Part shown: positions 1 to 5,301 of the stretch, one piece after another
Layout of the letters: each line of letters starts with the position of its first letter
How positions within the stretch are numbered: the stretch's first letter is position 1
Assembly: GCA_021159105.1 (NCBI GenBank)
Contig: JAGGSM010000131.1
Coordinates: forward strand, 1-7,862
DNA: 7,862 bases
DNA from: Candidatus Bipolaricaulota bacterium
GTDB taxonomy: Bacteria > Bipolaricaulota > Bipolaricaulia > UBA7950 > UBA9294
Direction: 5' to 3'
The notes under the pieces: generated by a model
What the model was told of the DNA's origin: nothing
The model's database searches: none
What the model saw: only the letters and a program-made list of their open reading frames with translations
Made by a program: the position numbers and the translations under genes

Positions 1-660
1 TCCTTCCTCCGCGTAGATCAAGTGTAGAAGCTCCTCCTCGGGCAGGCTGGTGTGACTCTGATAGAGGTAATCCTAGGAATGCTGTTCGGGGTGGTGGGCG
101 GATTCTGTCTCGCTGTTCTCATCTTCTATTTCCGCACACTCGAACGCGCTCTGTACCCGCTCATCATCGCCTCACAGATGATCCCCGTCTTCGCCATCGC
201 CCCGCTCCTCATCATCTGGTTCGGTTACGGCCTCTGGCCGAAGGTCACCGTGGCGGGATTGATCGTCTTCTTTCCGATCGTGGTGAACACAGTGGACGGT
301 CTGCGCTCCGTGAACGAAGAGACGGTCGATGTGCTGCGCTCGCTCGACGCGAGCAGGGTGCAGATATTTGCCCACGTGCGCCTCCCGGCCTCCCTCCCCT
401 CCCTCTTCTCCGGGCTGAAGGTGGGAGTGACACTGAGCGTGGTCGGGGCGACGATCGGAGAGTGGGTCGGGGCGAAGAGCGGGCTCGGATATCTGATGAT
501 ACAATCCAACGCACGGCTGCGGACCGACCTGGTCTTCGCCTCCATCCTCATGCTGTCCCTCCTCGGCTTGCTCCTATTTGCCATCACGAGCATAATGGAG
601 CGCAGATTCCTGCGCTGGATGTCCCCGCGCAGCAAAGCAGATCGAGGTAGACCAACATGA
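1..660 (+). pseudogene. ABC transporter permease, ThiX-like, 5' end outside window and frame interrupted
   Basis: This is the membrane subunit of an importer of the nitrate/sulfonate/thiamine-precursor class. From the GTG at 52 it reads 202 residues. Hydrophobic segments lie at about residues 5-25, 36-57, 62-80, 123-143 and 161-181. The cytoplasmic EAA loop that docks the ATPase is seen around residues 92-118 (VLRSLDASRVQIF...RLPASLP), and EWVGAKSGLGYL follows as in the family. Family members are usually about 250 residues, so the first membrane helix and N-terminus are missing. The same frame stays open upstream to codon 28 and reads KLLLGQAG, which fits the family, but TAG at 25-27 blocks it. 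The GTG at 52 has no visible Shine-Dalgarno sequence. The gene may therefore be a true pseudogene, carry a sequencing error, or start at an internal GTG. It overlaps the binding-protein gene by ATGA, which indicates one operon. The family call is firm; whether it is functional is uncertain. Confidence 0.7.
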
Positions 661-1613
661 AGAGATTGATCCTTGTCCTCCTGTTTCTCATCTCCGTGTC
701 CACGTCCGTCGCTGCTCAACCGAGACTTCGGGTGATGCTCGACTTCTTTCCCAATCCGAACCACGTTCCCTTGATCGTCGCTCAACGGATGGGCTTCTTC
801 ACCGACGAGGGACTGGAAGTGGAGATCCTCGTTCCAGCGAATCCGAGCGATCCGATAAAGCTGGTCGCCACGGGGGCGATCGATCTGGCCCTCACTCCGC
901 AGATAAACCTCCTCATCGCCCGCGACGCCGGCCTCCCGGTGATCGCCGTCGGTTCACTGATCGGCTCTCCCTTGGGGGGATTGCTGGCCCTCAAGGAGAA
1001 TGGGATCGAAAACTTGGCCGATCTGCGCGGCCGACGCATCGGATATTCTCTCGAGCCCCTGGAGCCGATCCTGTGGCGCACGATGCTCGCCTCGGTCGGG
1101 GTCGATCCGGGTGACTACGAACTGATCAACGTCGGGTTCAATACCGTCCTCTCTCTTCTGTCCGGGAAGGTGGACGCCATCGGAGCGTTCCGCAACTTCG
1201 AGGTTCCGCAGGTGGCGATCGCGGGGCATGAGCCGGTCTTCTTCCCCGAGGAGGAGTACGGTGTCCCGCAGACGGAGGAGATTCTGATCGCTGCAAACGA
1301 AGAGACCGCCGCCCAGAACGAGAGGATGCTGAGCGCCTTTCTGGCCGGACTGGCGCGGGGGATCGCCTTCACCGCGGATCATCCCGAGGAGGCCTACAAT
1401 CAGTTCCTCGCCGCGTACCCTGACCTGAACGATGAGCTGAACCGACGGGCGTATGAGATCACCGTTCCGCTGTTCAGCCTTGGCGCGCGCCTTGGGCCAG
1501 CGCAGGAATGGGACACGCTGCGAAGCTACATGCTGAGAAGTGGCCTGATCGATCACGAATTCGATGTTGGCACCCTGTACACAGACACGTATCTAAAAGA
1601 AGAGAAGGAGTGA
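657..1613 (+). CDS. thiY: ABC transporter substrate-binding protein, ThiY/THI5 (NMT1-like) family
   Basis: This is the exported binding protein of an importer probably taking up a pyrimidine thiamine precursor such as formylaminopyrimidine or HMP. Residues 1-20 form a Sec signal peptide (MKRL, hydrophobic core, cut after SVAA); there is no lipobox Cys. The mature protein begins RLRVMLDFFPNPNHVPLIVA, the hallmark opening of ThiY/THI5 proteins, followed by GFFTDEGLEVE, PANPSDPIKLVATG, an ADLRGRRIGYS segment (121-131), KVDAIGAFRNFE (171-182) and an HPEEAY helix (242-247). The 318-residue length is normal. The start is fixed by the ATGA overlap with the permease and GAGGT at 644-648, 8 nt upstream. 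One variation is PQINLL at 81-86, where relatives usually have a Tyr-containing YQP stretch, so the exact ligand is inferred. The partner ATPase is not in the window and probably lies upstream. Family assignment is strong; substrate is moderate. Confidence 0.87.
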   Translation: MKRLILVLLFLISVSTSVAAQPRLRVMLDFFPNPNHVPLIVAQRMGFFTDEGLEVEILVPANPSDPIKLVATGAIDLALTPQINLLIARDAGLPVIAVGSLIGSPLGGLLALKENGIENLADLRGRRIGYSLEPLEPILWRTMLASVGVDPGDYELINVGFNTVLSLLSGKVDAIGAFRNFEVPQVAIAGHEPVFFPEEEYGVPQTEEILIAANEETAAQNERMLSAFLAGLARGIAFTADHPEEAYNQFLAAYPDLNDELNRRAYEITVPLFSLGARLGPAQEWDTLRSYMLRSGLIDHEFDVGTLYTDTYLKEEKE

Positions 1614-1616
1614 TAG

Positions 1617-2204
1617 ATGACACAGCAGGGACGATTGGAAGTCATCACTGGATGTATGTTCTCCGGGAAGACTGAGGAGCTGATCCGCCGCTTAGAGCGG
1701 GTGCGGATAGCACGTAAGGAGATCGTTCTGTTCAAACCGACGATCGATAACCGCTACAGCGAGAGCGCCATCGTCACCCACTACGGTCGACAGTTCGCCG
1801 CTCATCTTCTCCCTCCGGGGGAGGAATCATTGTCGATGCTTGAGAGGATCGTCAGTCAAGGGGCCATAGAGTCGGCCACCGTGGTCGCCTTCGACGAGGG
1901 AAACTTCTTCTCCAGCAAGCTTCCGAAGCTCTGCGAAGAGTTGGTCGCTCGTGGGAAGAGGGTGATCGTCGCCGGGCTTGATCTCACCTTCGCTGGGGAG
2001 CCGTTCGGTCCGATGCCCGCGCTGATGGCCCTGGCGGATGAGGTGGACAAGCTGCACGCCGTCTGCGTCAAGTGCGGCGGAGAAGCTACACGCAGCCAAC
2101 GCCTGATCGACGGCAAGCCCGCCCCGGCGACCGATGACGTGATCAAGGTGGGGGGCACGGAGTTCTACGAGGCCCGCTGCCTCGCCTGCTACGAGAGGGG
2201 TTGA
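1617..2204 (+). CDS. tdk: thymidine kinase, type II (TK1-like)
   Basis: This cytoplasmic salvage enzyme phosphorylates thymidine to dTMP with ATP. The 195-residue protein has every TK1-family landmark. The P-loop GCMFSGKT spans residues 12-19, DNRYS is at 44-48, and the Walker B/catalytic DEGNFF at 93-98 carries Glu94 as the likely base. GLDLTFAGEPFG follows at 120-131. Four zinc-ligand cysteines are at C150, C153, C188 and C191, and the thymidine-binding lid ATRSQRL is at 157-163. GGTEFYEARC near the C-terminus packs over the nucleoside base in homologues. Most relatives have Gln where Asn96 sits (DEAQFF or DEGQFF); this is a conservative change. The ATG at 1617 is preceded by AGGAG at 1606-1610 with a 6-nt gap. 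It lies 3 bp after the ThiY stop, so it is probably co-transcribed with the transporter, though the two pathways share no obvious step. Its stop is 1 bp from the convergent CNB gene stop. Confidence 0.95.
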   Translation: MTQQGRLEVITGCMFSGKTEELIRRLERVRIARKEIVLFKPTIDNRYSESAIVTHYGRQFAAHLLPPGEESLSMLERIVSQGAIESATVVAFDEGNFFSSKLPKLCEELVARGKRVIVAGLDLTFAGEPFGPMPALMALADEVDKLHAVCVKCGGEATRSQRLIDGKPAPATDDVIKVGGTEFYEARCLACYERG

Positions 2205-2213
2205 GCTAGCTCA
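2202..2213. repeat. 12-bp perfect palindrome spanning two convergent stop codons
   Basis: TGAGCTAGCTCA reads the same on both strands. It contains the TGA of thymidine kinase (2202-2204, plus) and the TAG of the CNB gene (2208-2206, minus). No function is known; it may simply reflect compaction of the two gene ends. Confidence 0.9.
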
Positions 2214-2625
2214 GCGCTTGTTCCGTCTTTCGCAGACGATGGACAAGCTCCTCCAGAATGTGAACGGCAACGTCCGGTGTGACAGCGATGATCCCCTTCA
2301 GGGCCCACAGGGAGATGACAAGGCAGACCGTGTCCTCTGTGGCAACGACATCGGCGGAGCGCGGCGCACCGTCGAGCAGCGCCATCTCACCGAAGAAATC
2401 ACCGGCCGACAGCTTGGCAACGACCTCTCCGTCGCGCACCACCTCGGCGGAGCCGGACAGAATCAGATAGAATCCGGTCCCGGTAGCCCCGGCACTGACG
2501 ATCTTGGTGCCGGCAGGGAACTCCTTGCTGATTGCCTTGTTGGCGATCGAAGCCAACCCCTTCTTTGACACGCGGGAAAACAGCGGCGCCTTTCCGATCA
2601 GCTCAGCAATCTTCTCCTTCTCCAT
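2206..2625 (-). CDS. stand-alone cyclic-nucleotide-binding (CNB) domain protein
   Basis: This 139-residue protein is essentially a single CRP/PKA-type cyclic-nucleotide-binding domain with no DNA-binding domain, so it probably acts as a soluble cAMP/cGMP sensor or regulatory subunit through protein contacts. An N-terminal helix (KIAELIGKAPLFSRVS) leads into the beta roll (FPAGTKIVSAGATGTGFYLILSGSAEV, about residues 36-62). The phosphate-binding cassette GDFFGEMALLDGAPRSADV (75-93) keeps Glu80, which contacts the ribose 2'-OH in homologues, and Arg89, which contacts the cyclic phosphate. A final amphipathic helix (VAVHILEELVHRLRKTEQ) closes the fold. The start is chosen at ATG 2625 because AAGGAGGAG at 2641-2633 lies at good distance; an open extension to 2715 would add unfamily-like sequence and overlap the promoter. 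It is divergent from a class III cyclase, its likely ligand source. The partner is unknown. Confidence 0.88.
   Translation of the reverse strand: MEKEKIAELIGKAPLFSRVSKKGLASIANKAISKEFPAGTKIVSAGATGTGFYLILSGSAEVVRDGEVVAKLSAGDFFGEMALLDGAPRSADVVATEDTVCLVISLWALKGIIAVTPDVAVHILEELVHRLRKTEQALS
2216..2248. other. imperfect stem-loop in the 3' end of the CNB gene
   Basis: GCTTGTTC plus CGTCT on the left pairs with AGACG, a 2-nt bulge, and GGACAAGC on the right, giving about 13 pairs (one G-T) around a TTCGC loop. It lies just past the convergent stops. Neither side has a T tract, so an intrinsic terminator is not supported. It could be a structure that slows convergent transcription, or chance structure within coding sequence. 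Confidence 0.35.
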
Positions 2626-2688
2626 CTCTTCGCTCCTCCTTCTGTGGTTGGTCATCGCGTCACTTCCCTGCGATCTCTGTCCCAGTAC

Positions 2689-2715
2689 TTGCCTGTATGA
2701 TATAATACCAAGCAA
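2689..2715. promoter_or_regulatory. operator-like imperfect inverted repeat over the shared -10 elements
   Basis: The left arm TTGCCTGTAT (2689-2698) and right arm ATACCAAGCAA (2705-2715) are near reverse complements (TTGC, TG and TAT match; one mismatch and one extra base) around GATATA. A protein bound here would cover the -10 boxes of both divergent promoters. The binding factor is unknown. Confidence 0.4.
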
Positions 2716-2725
2716 TCTTTTCCAA
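2697..2725 (-). promoter_or_regulatory. candidate promoter for the CNB gene
   Basis: On the minus strand, TTGGAA (2725-2720) and TATCAT (2702-2697) are separated by exactly 17 nt, a good sigma-70-type match. The predicted start is near 2690, giving a leader of about 65 nt before the ATG at 2625. It overlaps the plus-strand promoter, so the two could compete. Confidence 0.5.
2698..2706 (+). promoter_or_regulatory. extended -10 promoter for the cyclase operon
   Basis: TGATATAAT is a perfect extended -10 (TGn plus TATAAT). No convincing -35 lies 16-18 nt upstream, which is usual for extended -10 promoters. The predicted start is near 2713, giving a leader of about 30 nt before the GTG at 2742. 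Confidence 0.6.
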
Positions 2726-2741
2726 ACTGGGGTGTGCCTAA

Positions 2742-3671
2742 GTGTCCTGGAGTACCACTCTCAAGAATCGGCAGCAGATACGCGCGCGTGTAGAGGCGGG
2801 GGAGCAGATCGCCGTGATGTTCAGCGACATCCGTGGATTCACTTCCTACACGGCACGAGCGGGAGACCGAGCCGCCTACGAGCTCTCGCGCGCCCACGAT
2901 CTGCTGTTGAGGGAGAAAATCGAAGAGGGGAACGGTATCGTGGTCAAGACACTGGGAGATGGAATCATGGCCGCTTTCCCCGAACTTCCGAGCGCCGTAG
3001 AAGCGGCGATCGCGATACAGAGACGGATCAGGGAGAGAAACGCAAAGGATCCATCCGAGGTCATCGACGTCGGGATCGGGCTGGCGAGTGGCACACCGAT
3101 AGTTAAGGAATCAGACCTCATCGGAAACTCTGTCAACCTCTCCCAGCGCGTCTCCAGCCTTGCCAAGGGAGGGCAGATACTCACGACTGAGGAGTTCGCG
3201 CGCGAGGCGATGGGAGCGTCCGGCGCCCGTTTCATCCCCCTGGGCGAGCGCGAGCTGAAGGGCGTAGGACGAATTCCCCTGTACGAGGTGATGTGGATGG
3301 CTGAGGTGGCGCGACTCACGGATCGAGACGATCGCTTCACCCTCCTATTGACCGAGCGGGGTACGCTGGTCGCTAAGATGGCAAAGGAAGTGAGGGCCGC
3401 AGACGGGCGATCCGGAAGGGCGTCCATCCTGCAGCGGGGGATCGCGCGGGTGAGCAGGGCGGTGCTCGACAAAACACTGGCCAGCGCAGGAATCGCGCGC
3501 GAGCAGCCAATAGACCGCGTGGACATCGCTGTGGATGGGGATAGAGTGAGCATCCTCATCGGCAAGAAGGAGATCTGTTTGCACAACGTGGACAACGCGG
3601 AAGCGGTAGCCTTTCGGGACAAGCTTGTGCAGATGCGAAAAGAGTTGTACCCTGAGAAGGCAAGCACCTAA
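2742..3671 (+). CDS. class III adenylate cyclase (predicted) with an unassigned C-terminal domain
   Basis: This probable soluble cyclase makes cAMP from ATP. The catalytic domain fills residues about 20-185. The metal-binding aspartates are Asp29 (MFSDIRGFT) and Asp73 (KTLGDGIMAAF). Adenine-specifying residues are Lys69 and Asp125 (ESDLIGNS), the pair seen in true adenylate cyclases. The transition-state residues are Asn132 and Arg136 (VNLSQR). The domain ends with the usual ERELKGVGRIPLYEV. All catalytic residues sit in one chain, so an active homodimer is expected. There is no N-terminal sensor or membrane segment. Residues about 186-309 form an extension I do not recognise, mixed alpha/beta and charged. 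The GTG start at 2742 is the earliest possible because TAA lies in frame just before it; only a weak GGGGTG precedes it. The next gene follows after 19 bp. It is divergent from a CNB protein. Confidence 0.9.
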   Translation: MSWSTTLKNRQQIRARVEAGEQIAVMFSDIRGFTSYTARAGDRAAYELSRAHDLLLREKIEEGNGIVVKTLGDGIMAAFPELPSAVEAAIAIQRRIRERNAKDPSEVIDVGIGLASGTPIVKESDLIGNSVNLSQRVSSLAKGGQILTTEEFAREAMGASGARFIPLGERELKGVGRIPLYEVMWMAEVARLTDRDDRFTLLLTERGTLVAKMAKEVRAADGRSGRASILQRGIARVSRAVLDKTLASAGIAREQPIDRVDIAVDGDRVSILIGKKEICLHNVDNAEAVAFRDKLVQMRKELYPEKAST

Positions 3672-3690
3672 AACGCGCGGGGTGAGGCAT

Positions 3691-4881
3691 ATGAAAGGAT
3701 CGCACCGGGGAATGAACCCTTGTAAGGGATTCGTTCTTCTTGCCATCATCGTTTTGCTGGTCGCAGCGAGCGTCTTGTCCCATGCGGAGAACCTCCCCGC
3801 CGGCGTTCTTCCATCCCCTACAGAGGGCGAGCTGAGCATATCGGTTGATAGTGACACGTACGCTCCGGGGGACAGAATCCGGATCACGATCGACACGAAG
3901 AAACCCGGCTTTCTCTACCTGTACGACATCGATCCGTCCGGGGAAATCACGCTACTCTACCCCAACATCTACCAACCAAACTCGGAAGTGCCAGCAGGGA
4001 AGATGCTCCTCCCCGGCAAGGGATATCACCTCACCATCGGTGAACCCGAGGGGACAGAGACGATAGTGGCGATACTCTCGCGTACAGCGATAGACCAACT
4101 TGCGCCCTCAGCCAAAGAGCCGTTCCGGTCGCTCGATGTGAAGCCGCAGGCGCTGACATCGCAGCTGCCCATCGCGCTTTCCAGCTCCGAATGGAGCTCA
4201 GCCTGGACGCAGTTCACCGTCTATCAGCCTAAGGGGATCGTGCACATCGGTTCACAACCGGCTGGGGCAAGGATAATCGTCAATGGGCACGTGCGCGGCG
4301 TCGCACCGAAGGACCTCCTCCTGCCAGCAGGGGAGGTGGAGATAACGCTGACCAAAGCGGGATATGCGCCGTTCAGTGAAAGTATTGTGGTTCACGATCA
4401 GGACATGATCGACATCGACGCTCGCCTGCAGGAGGCGTTCGCCAACCCAGGAAGATACACGGGATCGGTCCCCCTGTTCATCGGCGTCGATGTAGGTAAG
4501 GACAGCGTCGGGATGGAGGTCCGCATCACCCGTGCTTTCGGGATTGCGGCAGCGCTGCGCTTCACCGGAGATACTGCACCCGCACCAGGAACGACATACA
4601 ACTATGGCCCCGAGCTAGACCTCGACTTGCGCTTGCATCTGGCGCTCACAGAGCGCATGTCGCTCCTGCTGGGAGGGGGGATCGGCCTGCAGAACACGGC
4701 ACTCGCTCCAACAGTCACAGACGGCATGTCTGCCCTAGCGATCACCATCGAACCAGACGTGGAGACAGAACCCTTTCCGAGCTTCGTCCTCGGTCTAGAG
4801 GTTGACCTCGAACATGCCAGCATCTTTGCCGGATACCATCTGCGGCGTGAATTCATCTTTGGAGTTGGTATTCAGTTTTGA
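3691..4881 (+). CDS. exported DUF4384-PEGA protein with beta-rich C-terminus
   Basis: This is a 396-residue envelope protein of unknown exact role. Residues 1-32 form a signal peptide (basic MKGSHRGMNPCKG, hydrophobic core, cut after LSHA). Residues about 49-131 match DUF4384: SDTYAPGDRIRITI, PGFLYLYDIDPSGEITLLYPN, then a KGYHLTIGEPEGTETIVAI strand pair. Residues about 183-247 form a PEGA domain (VHIGSQPAGARIIVNGHVRG...LPAGEVEITLTKAGY). The last 140 residues alternate polar and hydrophobic residues in strand-like runs (DLDLRLHLAL, MSLLLGGGIGL) and end in FGVGIQF, a terminal Phe like outer-membrane beta-barrels. This suggests outer-membrane anchoring of the two periplasmic domains. The ATG at 3691 is chosen for GGGTGAGG at 3680-3687; ATG 3712 is an alternative that also leaves a signal peptide, while an extension to 3625 would overlap the cyclase. 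It is probably co-transcribed with the cyclase. Confidence 0.8.
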   Translation: MKGSHRGMNPCKGFVLLAIIVLLVAASVLSHAENLPAGVLPSPTEGELSISVDSDTYAPGDRIRITIDTKKPGFLYLYDIDPSGEITLLYPNIYQPNSEVPAGKMLLPGKGYHLTIGEPEGTETIVAILSRTAIDQLAPSAKEPFRSLDVKPQALTSQLPIALSSSEWSSAWTQFTVYQPKGIVHIGSQPAGARIIVNGHVRGVAPKDLLLPAGEVEITLTKAGYAPFSESIVVHDQDMIDIDARLQEAFANPGRYTGSVPLFIGVDVGKDSVGMEVRITRAFGIAAALRFTGDTAPAPGTTYNYGPELDLDLRLHLALTERMSLLLGGGIGLQNTALAPTVTDGMSALAITIEPDVETEPFPSFVLGLEVDLEHASIFAGYHLRREFIFGVGIQF

Positions 4882-4893
4882 TGGGCTTGTACT

Positions 4894-4914
4894 GTTTCGA
4901 GTCTAGAACGAAGC
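4894..4914 (+). other. small stem-loop after the DUF4384-PEGA gene
   Basis: GTTTCG (4894-4899) pairs with CGAAGC (4909-4914), six pairs including one G-T, around a 9-nt loop. It lies 12 nt past the stop codon at 4881. There is no T tract, so terminator function is only possible. Confidence 0.25.
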
Positions 4915-4941
4915 CGCACTGACCCGCTTTGCATGGTGGAG

Positions 4942-4968
4942 TCTGATGTAACGCTTTGTCGCATCAGA
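4942..4968 (+). terminator. possible weak terminator of the cyclase operon
   Basis: TCTGATG (4942-4948) and CATCAGA (4962-4968) form a perfect 7-bp stem around a 13-nt loop, about 60 nt past the stop at 4881. No T run follows, so it would be an atypical terminator or a Rho-associated or protective 3' hairpin. Confidence 0.3.
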
Positions 4969-5220
4969 GTAGACCTGGCAGACAAGCTACCACTCTTCGA
5001 ATTGAGTTGCTTTGTCGTGTGTAGCGTCGCACCTTGTGTGCAACGTTTCTTCTCGGGCTTGTGTCTCAACGCAGCAGACAAGCTGCTACGCTTACCCGTT
5101 CGCACCGCCTGAGTTTGCTTCCAACGCTGAGCTATCTGTCTCCGACAAATCTAACGAGGAACCGTTTTGATACTCGCAAACTGAGCATCGGACTCTCAGC
5201 CGTTCATCTCCATTCAGATA

Positions 5221-5263
5221 CACAAACCAAGAAAGCGGACTCCGAAAACTCTCAGAGCCCGCT
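5221..5263 (-). terminator. intrinsic terminator of the beta-helix/exported-protein operon
   Basis: On the minus strand, AGCGGGCTCTGA (5263-5252) pairs fully with TCGGAGTCCGCT (5245-5234), 12 pairs with two G-T, around the loop GAGTTT. The T-rich TTCTTGGTTT follows at once (5233-5224). It lies 39 nt past the stop at 5302. This is the only strong intrinsic terminator in the window. Confidence 0.8.
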
Positions 5264-5301
5264 ATCATATCAACCGGTATCCTTGAAGGATTACGGAGAT
5301 C

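Larger units (their letters stand above)
4882..5233. other. non-coding stretch between convergent operons
   Basis: No convincing gene is present. It is by eye less GC-rich than its flanks and lacks the codon pattern of its neighbours. It contains the two stem-loops listed above and two short direct repeats: GCTTTGTCG at 4953-4961 and 5009-5017, and GCAGACAAGCT ending at 4988 and at 5084. The second repeat copy sits in a small hairpin (GCAGC/GCTGC). No tRNA cloverleaf, CRISPR spacing or transposon end is visible. The open frames here give Ser/Arg/Thr-rich proteins without family features. Confidence 0.55.

Noticed and set aside
225..785. Long minus-strand open frame opposite the permease
   Set aside because: Arg/Ser-rich translation with no family features, a shadow of the GC-rich plus-strand gene.
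954..1556. 200-codon minus-strand open frame opposite thiY
   Set aside because: It lies wholly antisense to a well-supported gene and has biased, family-less composition.
2689..2694. TTGCCT as a -35 box for the cyclase promoter
   Set aside because: Only 6 nt separate it from the TATAAT, far below the 16-18 nt required; it fits better as an arm of the inverted repeat.
2626..2715. Longer start for the CNB gene at 2715
   Set aside because: The added 30 residues do not resemble CNB proteins and would run through both promoter elements, while ATG 2625 has an excellent ribosome site.
2876..3667. 263-codon minus-strand open frame opposite the cyclase
   Set aside because: Very Ser/Arg-rich shadow of the cyclase codons; no ribosome site or domain.
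3625..3690. Longer start for the DUF4384-PEGA gene at 3625
   Set aside because: It would overlap the cyclase by 47 bp and put a long basic tail before the signal peptide; ATG 3691 has a ribosome site.
4872..5105. Minus-strand open frame beyond the terminator
   Set aside because: Low-complexity Arg/Ser sequence, no ribosome site, and no recognisable family.
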